From: Meconema thalassinum
Taxonomy: Eukaryota > Arthropoda > Insecta > Orthoptera > Tettigoniidae
DNA length: 64,000 nt
Direction: 5' to 3'
Assembly (NCBI GenBank): GCA_946902985.2
Contig: OX336398.1
Span: 232,153,556 to 232,217,555, forward strand
Shown piece by piece: positions 53,517 to 64,000 of this stretch; position 1 is the stretch's first letter; the number at the start of each line of letters is the position of its first letter. The notes beneath the pieces are model-generated. The model was given only the letters and a program-made list of their open reading frames with translations. It had not been told where the DNA came from and made no database searches. The position numbers and the translations under genes are program-made.

Positions 53517-56276
53517 ATCATGATCTCGAACAGTGTCCTGTGGACTAGACAGAAATCTCGAAGTCGAAATTGTCTCAAATGAAAATTAATGAACGAATGA
53601 TTATTTATTTGTTAATTTATTTTTGAATCTATTTATATATGATAATTGTTACGTGCAATGCCCGTACCAACGTTTTTAAATAGGTATCTCCCCTATATGT
53701 GACTTCCCGACATTTGAAACGACCGCCTGATGGCTTGGTTCCGATTATGAACACGAGATGGCAGCTTCTATCGGACTTCGGCGCTTCTAGCCGTGGTTCC
53801 TTCTTCACCGCTAGAGTGTGTTTGTGGTGCTTTCTATACTCGTCCTAATCGAGTCATATTTGAGGGCTATTGTGTTCTGCGTCATGGAACAAAAGGCTGT
53901 ATATACGTGATACCGCCAAATTAATTACATAATATGCACACTGTTGATTGATGTGTCAAGCTGTGATTGGTCATTTACAATTAACATGAATGCAATGCTG
54001 TTTTTGACTTGTGATTCTCCGCCATCTTGTGAGATTGATAGTCTGTCGTCAAGAAATCAACAAGCTAGTTGGTCGAAAGAGTATCTCTCCGTGTGCTGGG
54101 GGCCGTGGCCCCTAGCCGCTACGAAATTTGGATATACGATTAAAAAAAAGGAATTGTCTGTGCTCTTAACGCTATAATTTCATCGTTTCGCAGTGAAGAA
54201 GAAATTCGAATAGTAATCGCATCTTGATGCAGACAGGAGTGCTTGTGACCCAAACGAAGCATGTGTTGGGTGGGCCATTTTCAGGCAATCTAGTGCCGTA
54301 TAACGTTATTTGGTTTGTGTGTTTATTATTTTAAATTTACTGTGTCTCCACAGAGAAGTTTTAAGGTACGTTATTATTTTTTAATATATTGTTTTGGGAG
54401 CTCCGATATTGGCCTTATATTAATGTTTTAATTCTGTATTTTGTTTCACCTGGTAGGCCCAATTTTTCTCCTTTACTAATGTTACCAGTTATGTAAATTT
54501 TATTGTTTTCTTCGTACCTTTGGAGACACGCTTCTAGTTTATTTTTCGTTGTAAATTTTTATTTATTTAGTTTTTGGTAGTCTTTGGGATAGCCCTATTA
54601 TTTATTTATTTTATGATCCGTTGCAGTCTAAAAAGCCTCATGTCAATAGTGTTAAGGCGTAATTCTTTCCTCCCCTTTCTTTCTCTCTGGTGATTTTAAA
54701 TTAATTTTATACTAATTGTTGCCCTAATTCGATTTGACATGCGGTCGTCTGTTTTGTGGCCATGTTTGTTTTTTTGTTTTTCCCGGGTGTATTCTGGTCT
54801 TGAGAGTGCAGTCTCTAGGCGTCGAGCGGGAAACTCAAACGTGTTGTGGTGTTAGCTTTATTTGTTTTTTGTTAACCTTGTTGGTTTAACTTTGTGTTTT
54901 TGGTGATTGTTCCTGTGTTTTTCTCCGTCACGAATGTTGTGGATTTCTTAATTGATCATATTTTATTTTATTAATTTAATTTTAAATTTCTCTTTTCATC
55001 GTGGCTTTAGATGTCTGCATGTCGGGTCGGTATTACATACCTTAGTATATTATCAAGCCCTTTCTCATTTGGTAATTCCTGTATTCCTTTTTTTTTTTCT
55101 TTTGGGCATTATTATTTAAATTTTAAATTAATTTTTTTCTTTTCGCTCAGCAAGCATGTTAAACCGTCTCTTGCCTACTTATGTAAATAACTTATGTTGG
55201 CTTTAAGCCATATGCATCACCAGAGGTTGTAGTCGCCATAGAGTTTCTTCCTTTTCTTTTTTTTTTTGATGATTTTGTTAAATTCTTATTTTTCCTTTGC
55301 CCCTTTTGATAATTAAATTTTATTTAAAATTTTTAAGCAACTGTTGTGGCATTATTTCGTCGGCAGCAGTTCTATTAGATATCGGAGGGTGTCTGTAGAA
55401 CAGCCTGTGCCTTCCCCTCTTCTCCACCTTCCTTCCACCCCTTTTGGTGTTCTTCTGTTGGGGCATGTCATCTGGAGGTGATTTTGCTGTTGAAGCGATG
55501 CGGACCTCTGAAGACAGGTAAGTAGCCCATCCACCCTGGCCATCCCCGGTGTCACAATTATTATTCATTTCTTTATAAGATTATTTCATTTCTTGATGTA
55601 TTGTTACATTTTATTAATTATTAATTTTACCATTTTTGTTCATCTATTTATTTAAATATTTGGTATAAATATTTTTAAATTTATTCATTTAATGATTTAT
55701 TTATTTATTTTCTTATTTATTCATTTGTTTATTTTTATCTATATTTTATTCATATTTTAATTTATGTCATTGTCAATTAACTTCATATCTTTTTCGGTTC
55801 ATTTATTTTTGATTCATGATTTCTCGCTTAACTTGTTTTATTTTCATTTTATGGTATTTTATTCTTGTTATGTTTCATGTGTTAATCTATTAATGTAATG
55901 TTGTTATTATGAAATTATATTTTCCCCTCAATTTATTTATTTATTTTGTTAGTTATTTATTTATTTACTGACTGTAAATGTGAGGTAATTTAGTTGCTAA
56001 ATACTCACGGAGAATGAAGTTCGTACTATGAATGGTTGCTTATTATTCTGTGAGGGTTGGTCGGCCATTCACATTGATCATTAGGATGTCAGTTCCATAT
56101 CAGTGGACTCGAATGAGCGGCAATCGCTGTTCATACGCTCCACTGGCGATAAGCACGCTACCATCAGCGTAATGTAGAGAATTTTGGTTCGTCGTAAGAG
56201 TGCAGCATTCATTCCACAAAATGTTGGCAAAAGGGCAAATAAATATTGTTGTACACACTGTATTATGACTTAAAAA
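53517..56276. other. T/A-rich region of unknown origin with splice-like sites
   Basis: This 2.8-kb stretch is the longest in the window with no recognised transposon. From about 54300 the plus strand is notably T-rich, then dissolves into ATTTATTT runs (55560-55970). Splice-like signals are CTCCACAG at 54350, AAG|GTACGT at 54366, GTCGGCAG near 55365 and a strong CAG|GTAAGT at 55516. The block 55368-55516 has stops in all three plus-strand frames. It may hold untranslated exons of a host transcript or an old unrecognised element. Confidence 0.35.
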
Positions 56277-57405
56277 CACGAGGGTCGTTCCGAATATAGC
56301 CCAAGTTTCTTCATCTTATTTCAAAGGGAAGCTGTATTTGAAAGTCATAAAATTGGACAATTGTTGTATGGTTCCTTAGTTTAGGGGCTGCGAGAACGCG
56401 GTCATGTAGCCCCGTGTACTTTCGGAATGTGTAGAATCCGCCTGATAACCAGTGTTAATTGTGATGACTTTATCAGTGTGTGTTGCCTATGGTTTTGGTA
56501 GAAGGACTGCAGACGATTAATTTTTTCAAGCAGTTCCTACTTTTGCTACCAAATGCAACCGTCCACGACATCTAGTGGCGAACGTGGCTAATAAATACCA
56601 TTGCAGCCAGCACCCGACGGCGAACGTTGGAACTCATATAGCGTTATCATACTAACCTACAAATTTTAGCTTCCACAAGTGTAGGTAGTGGATGGTTCTT
56701 TTTCTTGCCATAAATCTATGACATGGCACCACTGGCTTTACTTCCCCTCCGAAGGAAGGCATGCTGAGGGATTTTAACGCTCTTAAAAATCCAACGATTT
56801 CCACCGGGTTTGAACCCGCGGTCTTGGGCATTGAAGTTCAGCATGGTACCAACTAAGGCACCGAAGCCGCCATTGGACAATGAATTCTCGACTAGCAGAG
56901 TAAGAGCGGAAGAGTACTAATGCAACCGCTTAAGAGCATATCGGCGTACCCAAGTTCATTCGAGTGCTAACCAGTATGGCAGAAAGACCTGTACTCGGAA
57001 CGGGCGCTTGGGGCCAGTGATTCAGATATTCTTCGGCACTTGCAGATTGTCTATGGAGACATGTCTCGTCAAATGAGGGAAGGAAGATGAAGACAGATCT
57101 GGGCTACCCTCCACTTCCACACCTTAACATACGTCATCAGAGTGCAGGCGCATTGCTGTGTCTTTAGTCCCATCCACTTTAGTTAATAGACGTGCTCAAG
57201 CCGAACACATAATTCACGAAGTGTTGGGATGTCGGAAAATGTCGGCTAGATGGCTTCTGAGACAGCTCACCCCCGATCACAAGACTGTAAGAATGGCAAC
57301 AATTCACGAATATTTTTGGCAATTCAAGACTATCACCACTTTACCCTGGAGATCAAGGCTGCCTCAATGACATGGAAACATACCAGCTCACCTGTTCAGA
57401 AAGAT
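56277..57405 (+). pseudogene. Decayed mariner transposon, split by SINE-A
   Basis: It starts with ACGAGGGTCGTTCCGAATATAGCCC, a mariner-type end. After a SINE-A insertion it continues with transposase remnants: 'HLQIVYGDMS' (about 57040), 'HIIHEVLGCRKMSARWLLRQLTPDHK' (57196-57290) and 'SMTWKHTSSPVQK' (57366-57405). Other frames and many stops lie between. The catalytic 'GDETWV' motif and everything after it are lost. It is much older than the mariner at 61880. Confidence 0.72.
56362..56871 (-). mobile_element. SINE-A copy, full length, inside the mariner
   Basis: Complete reversed SINE-A flanked by the perfect 10-bp duplication ATTGGACAAT (56352-56361 and 56872-56881). It inserted into the mariner's 5' region. 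Confidence 0.94.
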
Positions 57406-57900
57406 AGTACAGTATATTGGCTTTCACGGCCAGTGAACTAAAACTCAGCAATATTTCTAGGTTTGTGCCGTGTCTTGTGTGGGGTTTCGCCTAGGACACC
57501 AAGCTGGCTCATCAGTGGGCTGTTGGTGTCCCCACCCAAACCCCCACAGGAGTAGCAAACTGCGTGCTACCTCCCTTTTTATGAAGCGCACATGCACCTC
57601 TTTACTGCGAGAACTAAAAGCTCAAGCAGCCTTAACCTCCTTATGAAGGCTTCCAAAAAGATGGTACATTGGCTTCCATGGCCAGTGTATTAAAACTCAG
57701 CAATATTTCTTGGTTTGTGCCGTGGCTTGTGTGGGGTTTCGCCTAGGACACCAAGCTGGCTCATCAGCAGGTTCTCGGTGTCCCCGCCCGGTCCCCCTCA
57801 GGAGTAGCGAACTGCGCGCAACCTCCCTTTTTATGAAGCGCACCTACGCCTCTTTACTGCGTGAACTAAACACTCAAGCAGGATCATCACAGTGGAATTT
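57406..57900. repeat. Tandem duplication, unit about 250 bp
   Basis: Two copies, about 57410-57640 and 57664-57885, share TATTGGCTTTCACGGCCAGTG, ACTCAGCAATATTTCT, GGGGTTTCGCCTAGGACACC and CTTTTTATGAAGCGCAC. They differ at many positions. No gene supported. Confidence 0.82.
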
Positions 57901-58069
57901 GACATGAGTGCACCACTTCAACCAGGCAAACAAAGCCCCTTCAATGATATGTAAACATCCCAGTTCGCTTGTTCAATCTCACTTTTGTTTTCAATTCTGG
58001 GCAAAATTAGTTCATGAATCAAGAAGTTTCGAGACAATGATTGATCTATATAGAGCTATCTAGAATATT
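57901..58069 (+). pseudogene. Second mariner scrap
   Basis: TCAATGATATGTAAACATCCCAG and TTGTTCAATCTCAC read as 'SMICKHPSSLVQS', a diverged repeat of the 'SMTWKHTSSPVQK' at 57366. The 250-bp tandem array therefore lies between two similar mariner pieces. Confidence 0.5.
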
Positions 58070-58935
58070 GTCAAAATCAAGTTGGTATTACTGGCATTTA
58101 TTATTTGTCCGAAATGTACCTGAAATATATTAGCCTGGTAGAGCAGTACTGCTCCAATTCCAACAGATAGTATGGACGTTACATACGGATACACATTGAA
58201 TTTATCAGCAACCGTTGATTCATGATAGCAACGCTATCTTTTATAGGTGATCAAAATTAATCTGAAATACTTTATGACAATTTTGGAAGAAAGCCATTTG
58301 TTAGTATGGAGCTTACCTGCGATTAAACATTGAACCTATCAGTACACGTAGGAACACGTTACCATCACGGTCTTAGATCGGTTACTCATAAATAATCTTA
58401 CATTTTAGGTGCTATACGTGAGCAAAGTTTATAATTGTTTGCCTTCATACTTTCTGATATATTAAGATTAGGATAATAACAATAGATAGAGCATTTATCA
58501 ACAGGATCTATCAATATGCATAGTTATAGCTGTTATGGTATAAACAACACATATCAAAAATTGTTAAAATCCAATGGATAGTATGGTAGTTACAAGCATT
58601 AAAACATTGGACCTATCAGTACGCGTAGAATCATGTCAGCAGCACTGTCAAGTAAGGGCTACTGAAAATCAATATGACATATTATCTAATATTGTGCCAA
58701 GTTTTGAACAGTTCCCATGCATACCTTCTGAGATATCCAACAGAGGCTAATACATCAATAAAATTGTGGGTTTTCAGCAGTTGGTAGTACTGACCTCATT
58801 TTCAAATATAGCCGAGAAATGTCCTGGTATTGAAATACCAAATTTGGTTTCTATAGCTGCAGCCATTTAGGATTTGATAGGGGGGTGGGACACACACACA
58901 CATCTGCCCGGGTGATCTCATAAGACGTTTTCAAC
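58070..58935 (+). repeat. Unclassified element with three diverged internal modules
   Basis: A phrase of the form TAGTATGG..GTTAC...ACATTG(A/G)A(C/T)(C/T)TATCAG, followed by a stretch about AGCA.C.(C)TATC, recurs near 58166, 58304 and 58578. It ends near GGGGGTGGGACACACACACACAT and a GTGATCTCATAAGACG segment. That modular design with a CA-rich end resembles family X. No gene seen. Confidence 0.55.
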
Positions 58936-58947
58936 ATTTGTGATAGT

Positions 58948-59455
58948 TGGTGTTGTTTGAGTCTTTAGTATTTTACTAAGCGACAATTTGCTTAACATAA
59001 TTATTCTAACCTTGGTCTACCCCTACAGTTCTTGTCCTCAACCATTTCTTCCATCACTAAGTTTGCTATTCCTGGGTGTCTTAGTATGTGTCCTACCAAG
59101 CTATATCTTCTCTTCATTAGCAGTCGCCAGAAACATCTCCCTTCTCCCAATCATGTTAATACCTCTTCATTTTTGTCAATCTATCGACCCATGTGATCTT
59201 CATCATTCTCCTGTAACACCAAATTTCAAACGATTCAATTCTCCTCCTTTCTGCTGCTCCAAAAGTCCAAGTTTTACTTCCATAGAGCGCCACGCTCCAG
59301 ACATTGGCGTTCAAAAATAACTTCCCAATACCTAAATCTATATTCGATGTCAACAGATTCCTTTTCTGTAAAAATGCTTTCCTTGCCTATGCTTTTTATA
59401 TCCTCTTTGCTTCGTCTGTCACTGGTTATTTTGAATCCTAAGTAACAGATTCCCT
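58948..59455 (-). pseudogene. LINE-A copy, minus strand
   Basis: The reverse strand encodes 'IKSI...KAFLQKRNLLTSNIDLGIGKLFLNANVWSVALYGSKTWTFGAAERRRIESFEIWCYRRMMKITWVDRLTKMKRY', with the usual LINE-A motifs and a frameshift at its end. The 3' UTR is shortened by an internal deletion near 59000. Confidence 0.87.
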
Positions 59456-59636
59456 GATAAATAAGATGATGAAACGTTTAATCCAAGGGAGTAGGGGAGC
59501 AGTACCATTTCGGCCTCACCTACGAGGTCATCTACGTGAAATGGCCAAAAAAAACAGCCGATATCTCCTGAATGAGAAATTGTAGAAGGATGGAAGACGG
59601 TTCAAAAGAGAGGGGACCATGGCCCGTGGAGTAGAT

Positions 59637-59660
59637 ATCGTTTGTTTGTTTGTTTGTTTT
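59637..59660. repeat. GTTT microsatellite
   Basis: About six TTTG units. Confidence 0.85.
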
Positions 59661-59691
59661 GGAATATTTGGAAAACTGGTCAGGTGTTTAA

Positions 59692-61007
59692 CCCTTTATG
59701 GGACAGTGGTCTGTATATTAATCACCTGCCATAAGGACAGTTTATGCTTTCAACGATGCTGATAGTTGATAGTTGAAGCATTTCCATGCCGAAGTGCTAG
59801 TATTTCTAAAAATCAAATATATACATAGCCTATCTACTTGACGTAATGTGTTGGATACGATTTTAAAAATGCTACAAGTAAAAACATGAACGATTAAAGT
59901 GTAAAAATAAAATATACTTATATAAATGAAAATAAAATTACAATAATAAAAGAAATATAAAAATTTAAATAATGAAAATAAATATAAACAAACTATGAAA
60001 ATAAAATAATTATAAAAATAAATTCGAAATTAGTTATATAATTAATTCAATAGAAATATCAAAATTAAATCTATAAGAACAAAAACTGAAAATCAACAAG
60101 TAGTTCCGTGAAGAACTATACAGCCTATTTTCATATATCCTACTCATGTTATTGCCTCTAACAACATACAAAATTTCTGTTTGATTGCTGTGATAGATTC
60201 GTAGATATTGAGAACCGTCTAAATATTTCAGATGGTAGCCAGGTTGGATTTTTATTTATGTACTATTACATGAAGATTATTCTGTACGTGTGGTATTCAG
60301 ACTTCAATCGCATGATTAGGACACAAGAAGTAAAAACGAGATTTTAAAATTTCGCACCGCAGCCATCTTGTGGTTATGAAAACAATTGAAATAAATTAGA
60401 TGCCAGTAGATTAACATTTGTATAAGCATTTAATTTGCAATGTTCCACTCTACTCGGATGGTTAAATCGCGAGAAACGTCCATTTAAATATTTATATTTC
60501 GCGTCGCCGCCATGTTCGTTTCGTACTTTACAGGTTTTTGAAAGTTACATAGATAATCTTCTAGCAGTGCCCTTCATCACCGTACAAAATTTCAGGGTGA
60601 TATCAGTAATAGGTTGGGAGATACTAAATACTGGTGAAATATTTCGCACAGCCGTCATGTTGGATTGGTAAGACACAATAAAATTTGAAGGGCACGGTCG
60701 GGGTCGGCCAAAATGGTGCTATGATCTTACCGAGTTTCATTGAAATCGCTCCAGCCGTTTAGAATGTATTAGGGGGACACACACTCACACACCTTCACAC
60801 ACACACACGCACACACAGACAGACACACGGACAAAAGGTGATCTGATAAGCCTATTTTTTTTTTCATAAAATGAAAATAGGCTAAAAATAAATATATAAA
60901 CATTAAAATTAGGGAAACAAAAAATTTAATTATAATTTTTATAATAATTCAAATAAATTAAAATATAAAAACACATAATATAAAAAATACTTTTGCCCTA
61001 TGAAGGG
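59692..61007. mobile_element. piggyBac-like non-autonomous element
   Basis: TTAA lies on both sides (59688-59691 and 61008-61011). The ends read inward as CCCTTTATGGGACAG and, reversed, CCCTTCATAGGGCAAAA. TTAA targets and CCCTT-type ends are characteristic of piggyBac. The interior is A/T-rich and contains family X copy 2; no transposase was found. Confidence 0.72.
60092..60890 (-). mobile_element. Family X, copy 2
   Basis: Reverse copy of the element at 2283-3694 plus 15117-15213. It shares the hairpin end (AAAATAGGCT...AGCCTATTTT at 60850-60885), the CA-rich run (60778-60832), a GGCGATTTC-like block, CATGTT.G.TT module phrases and the AGTTCCGTGAAGAACTA hairpin at the other end. It is shorter than copy 1 because at least one internal module is absent. 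Confidence 0.82.
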
Positions 61008-61166
61008 TTAACCAATAAGCTTATCACCCTCACCCGGCGCGTTTTCCTCTCTTTAGAATCGTCCCTCATCCCTCTGCATTCGCTAGGTTAGGAGATATCG
61101 GCTGTTGACGGACATTTCAGGTAGATGACCTAACAGGTGACGCCGGAGTGTATTGCTCCCCTACTC

Positions 61167-61595
61167 AAAGGCTCCATGTACAATGGGTCTGGAACATGTC
61201 GAGTGTTGACTGGATGCAGGTAAACCCTCGATATTACATCACCCCGACAGGCATCAACGTAATTAGTGTTGGTAATTCTGGGTTTTACCACAATCCCTCT
61301 GGTAAATATTAGCAAACCACTCCCCAGGATTAATATGATACACTGGGAAATATAAAATTACATACTGTGACCTGTAATGATATTAAAATGTCAGTATCAT
61401 CATCTCTACATTGTATAAAATAAAGTCCTCGATTCTTGGATGTATCAGGTAATCTCGAGAACCACTAGACGGATTTTTATGCGGTTTTCATAATTCTGAA
61501 AAGGATATCTCGAGAAAGGTTTCGGTAGAAAAACATTCATTTAGGACGAAAGCAAGACGAGCAGTAGCGATTTCAGTGAATCGAGTCGAAGAAGA
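61167..61595. other. Unassigned spacer, possible Helitron scrap
   Basis: No gene recognised. CTAGACGGATTTTTATGCGGTTTTC near 61465 resembles a phrase often seen in insect Helitron-type repeats, but no ends were found. Confidence 0.3.
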
Positions 61596-61646
61596 ACCTG
61601 CCGTCCGTGCGCCTTTTAAGCTTACGCTAGGTAAACAGTCAAGCAT
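61596..61646 (+). repeat. Direct repeat flanking the SINE/mariner block, left
   Basis: CCTGCCGTCCGTGCGCCTTT, then TAAGCTTACGCT.GGTAAAC, recurs at 63087-63132. The two copies bracket the SINE-A and mariner sequences and may be two halves or two copies of one older repeat. Confidence 0.8.
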
Positions 61647-61649
61647 TTT

Positions 61650-61877
61650 GGTGGTTTGGTTGTTTAATTTAGGGGCTGCGACAATTCGTTCATGTAGCCC
61701 CGTGTACTTAGGGTGTGTTTAGAATCTGTCTGATACCCGGTGTTAATTGTGATGGCTGTATTAGTGTGTGATATCTGATTTAATTCAAGTAAGGACTGCA
61801 GACGATAATTTCAAGTAGTTCCTACTTTTGCTATCAAATGCTACCGTCCACGACACCTAGCTTTTGGCCTTGGCTAC
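61650..61877 (-). mobile_element. SINE-A copy, head lost
   Basis: Reverse SINE-A from the tail to mid-body. It is cut where the mariner starts and does not resume on the far side. Confidence 0.87.
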
Positions 61878-61879
61878 TA

Positions 61880-62882
61880 CGAAGTACGTCCAGAAAGTAA
61901 GTTCCGTTTGGTAATAACATTAAATTGTGTACAGATACAGAAAAATTATTTATTGCACAAAATTCTACAACCCCTAAACTACTTTTCCACATAACTGCCG
62001 AAATGTTGCAGGCATTTGTCGCAGCGTGGCACGAATTTCTGTATACCTTCTTCATAGACGTGTGCCGCCTGTGTCTTCAACTAGTTGTACGTTCCGCTGC
62101 AGCGCAGTTCCGCATATGCGCGGTAGACGCTCTGTATCAAGGAGAAGAAACGTGCGCCATTTGGAGAGCGCTGTCAGTCACGTACGCGTTGTTGTGCATG
62201 TTTACTCGTACAATGTCGGTGTTGATTGAAAATCCCGCCGCTTGTGAAATCAGATCAGTGATTCGTTTTCTGAATGCTAGGAAAGTGAAACCAATTGAAA
62301 TTTATCGGCAAATTTGCGAAGTGTATGGACAAAATGCGATGAGTGATTCAATGGTGAGAAGATGGGTCCGACAGTTCAATGAAGGACGTAGTGAAGTGCA
62401 CGATGAAGAACGAAGTGGGCGTCCATCTTTGGTTACGGAAGAGCTGGTTCACGCGATTGATGACAAGATCCGGGAAAACCGCAGGTTTACAATTAGTGCT
62501 CTCGCTATGGAATTTCCCCAAATCTCACGATCACTAATTCATGAAATTTTTACCGAAAAACTGAACTTTCGTAAACTTTGCCGACGTTGGGTACCAAAGA
62601 TTCTTACGGAGCAACACAAAACAAAACGGATGGGTAGTGCACTTCAGTTTTTGACCCGTTACAATGAAGGCGGCGAAGAATTTCTGACACAGATAGTCAC
62701 AGGAGATGAAACTTGGGTTTCTTACGACACCCATGAAAGTAAGCGGCAATCAATGGAATGGAGGCACACTTCATCCCCAGCAAAGGTTAAGCCGAAACAA
62801 ATCTTGACACCTCGGAAAATGATGTGCACAGTGTTCTGGGACTGGAAAGGCATCTTACTCATTGATTTCTTACCGCGTGATT
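61880..62882 (+). mobile_element. mariner transposon, 3'-truncated
   Basis: After a TA, the end CGAAGTACGTCCAGAAAGTA is a clear mariner terminal repeat. The 5' UTR and the first two thirds of the transposase follow. Sequence after 62882 no longer matches a mariner, and no right terminal repeat was found. Confidence 0.9.
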
Positions 62883-63193
62883 TTACGTTTTCAGACCTTC
62901 CAACAATCTCCACTCAGTGGAAATTTAAATCAATAGCTTCGGAGCGAGTTTACGAGTTAGCAAGCGTGCCAGTTACCCCAGCTTCGGCCTGCATCAAACT
63001 GTCGAGGCGGGTCGAGTTGAGACTTCAGAGAAATGTGTGTGTGTTTTGTAGTTTCGCTGTTCACCTCGGCTTCTCTGAATTGCGTCTGGGACCTGCCGTC
63101 CGTGCGCCTTTTAAGCTTACGCTGGGTAAACCGTTAAGGATACCGGGCGAAGTACTAATATATATAAAACGCTTGGGTGTATGTTTCATATAA
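62213..63193 (+). pseudogene. mariner transposase, truncated, open frame continues
   Basis: From ATG 62213 the first 223 residues are a well-kept mariner transposase. The paired helix-turn-helix region runs to about residue 115 ('SVIRFLNARKVKPIEI', 'RRWVRQFNEGRS', 'HDEERSGRPS'). The linker 'WVPKILTEQHK' follows, then 'TGDETWVSYDTHES' with the first catalytic Asp at residue 165, and 'VFWDWKGILLIDFLPRD'. The second ('HDNARPH'-type) and third Asp motifs, needed for DD34D catalysis, are absent. The frame runs on through about 100 unrelated codons to a TAA after 63190. It may still bind DNA if expressed, but cannot cut it. The frame also extends upstream to 61925, which is mariner 5' UTR. Confidence 0.88.
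63087..63140 (+). repeat. Direct repeat flanking the SINE/mariner block, right
   Basis: Partner of 61596-61646, followed by a GGATACCGGGCGAAGTACTAA phrase. Confidence 0.8.
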
Positions 63194-63655
63194 ATCAAGT
63201 TCTCACCCAGAGAGAGTTAGAGGTGTGGTTTGTGCAAAATCTTTCAAATCGTTTCAATAATACAGGAAATATCTTACATTTGGTGAAAAGACAACGGAAA
63301 TATATATATATATTCATTTATGAAGTGTGTTGAAACAAATAAAGAAGACGATAACCCCTGCCATAACTTTGTCGCGCCGAGCCAGCATAACAGTTAAGTA
63401 AGGTGGGAGGTCTATAGACGTGGGACGTATACAAGTAACCGATCCTAAGATATGAGCATTCACAAGAAATAGAATTACCCGCAGCAGCGACCAATTAAAA
63501 GTTTAAATTATACGCCATTCAATACTCACACAAATATATCTATTATATATTGTACATCTTTCGACCTGACATTGAGGTGTTCTTCAGCTCAAATAAAATG
63601 GAATCAATTAAGAATGAAAATAAAAAGACACGGATAGTCAGTCTGAAAGACTGGA
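63194..63655. other. Unassigned spacer
   Basis: No gene recognised. A short TA microsatellite lies at 63300-63313. Confidence 0.4.
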
Positions 63656-63912
63656 CTTTATATCATTTTAAATGCTAGCAGCCGAGTACCAAGACGGCAG
63701 TGCGAGAACAGAGTTTCAAGATTCTATTTTGTTTCTTCACTGCCTACTTGATTGTTCTCGCACTGCCTTCTTGGTACTCGGCTGCTACATCGTACTATGA
63801 CGTCACACACCTTAGTGCATTCTCGGTACATTTCGTCCCGTCACCGTAACGTAACGCCAGACCCCAGATAAAGTCGACATAATCATTTAAAATGATAAAA
63901 TGATATAGATGT
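63656..63912. repeat. Hairpin / fold-back repeat
   Basis: GCAGCCGAGTACCAAGACGG and the following 13 bases (63677-63709) are mirrored at 63752-63785 with one mismatch around a loop of about 42 bases. An outer pair, TATATCATTTTAAATG and CATTTAAAATGATA, encloses it. It is probably a fold-back MITE; no target duplication was fixed. Confidence 0.75.
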
Positions 63913-64000
63913 ACTTAAGTCCAAAATTCTTTGAAATGTAATGTTTATGATAAACATCGTAAAATAAATGAAATAATAGTACATTATGCAACGAGCCTAT

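Larger units (their letters stand above)
59489..61166. mobile_element. Outer inverted-repeat element containing a piggyBac-like element
   Basis: The ends GAGTAGGGGAGCA(A/G)TAC are mirrored at 59489 and 61166. Similarity continues inward for about 130 bases (GGTCATCTAC.TGAAATG and CAGCCGATATCTCCT). Flanks are CAAGG and AAAGG, too weak to call a duplication. No transposase fragment was seen. Confidence 0.7.

Overview
The window reads as eukaryotic, most likely from a large, repeat-rich arthropod (probably insect) genome. No intact host gene, rRNA or functional tRNA was found. Nearly all recognisable sequence is mobile DNA, with elements inserted inside one another: BEL/Pao and Ty3/gypsy LTR retrotransposons, several LINE lineages, tRNA-derived SINEs, and DNA transposons of the mariner, pogo, hAT, piggyBac-like and Transib types. 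The insect assignment rests on this combination and is an inference; I cannot name the species.

Layout. 1-3.7 kb: a SINE end, two LINE fragments, a tRNA-Glu-like sequence and an unclassified repeat (family X). 3.7-15.1 kb: a complete but coding-dead BEL/Pao element (LTRs of about 2.9 kb, 5-bp duplication ACCTT) inserted in family X, whose other end resumes at 15.1 kb. 15.5-19.1 kb: LINE and SINE pieces, an LTR-like repeat and a three-unit tandem repeat. 19.1-31.6 kb: a fold-back mariner-like element split by a minus-strand Ty3/gypsy element (LTRs 2.3 and 2.7 kb, 4-bp duplication ATAC). 31.7-37.7 kb: a full SINE-A, a small hAT element with a zinc-finger fragment, LINE pieces, a SINE split by a LINE, a LINE split by a SINE, and a mariner with long inverted repeats. 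39.1-41.8 kb: a SINE-A split by a Transib element that keeps the RAG1-like C-terminus of its transposase and is itself interrupted by SINE-B. 42.4-53.5 kb: more SINEs, LINE tails, a pogo/Tigger element inside a LINE, three copies of repeat R5 (one carrying a MITE) and a second copy of the LTR-like repeat. 53.5-56.3 kb: T/A-rich sequence of unknown origin with a few splice-like sites. 56.3-64 kb: decayed mariners, a divergent tandem-module repeat, a three-level nest (outer inverted-repeat element > piggyBac-like element > family X), and a mariner with a long open frame cut off before two catalytic residues.

The genes do not work together as a pathway. Their relationship is one of successive insertion, and target-site duplications give the relative order of many events. 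The most notable item is the Transib element: perfect CACAGTG termini, a CGCCG duplication and a RAG1-like C-terminal exon, which link it to the family from which V(D)J recombination arose. All comparisons here were made by eye; percent identities and family names need database alignment.
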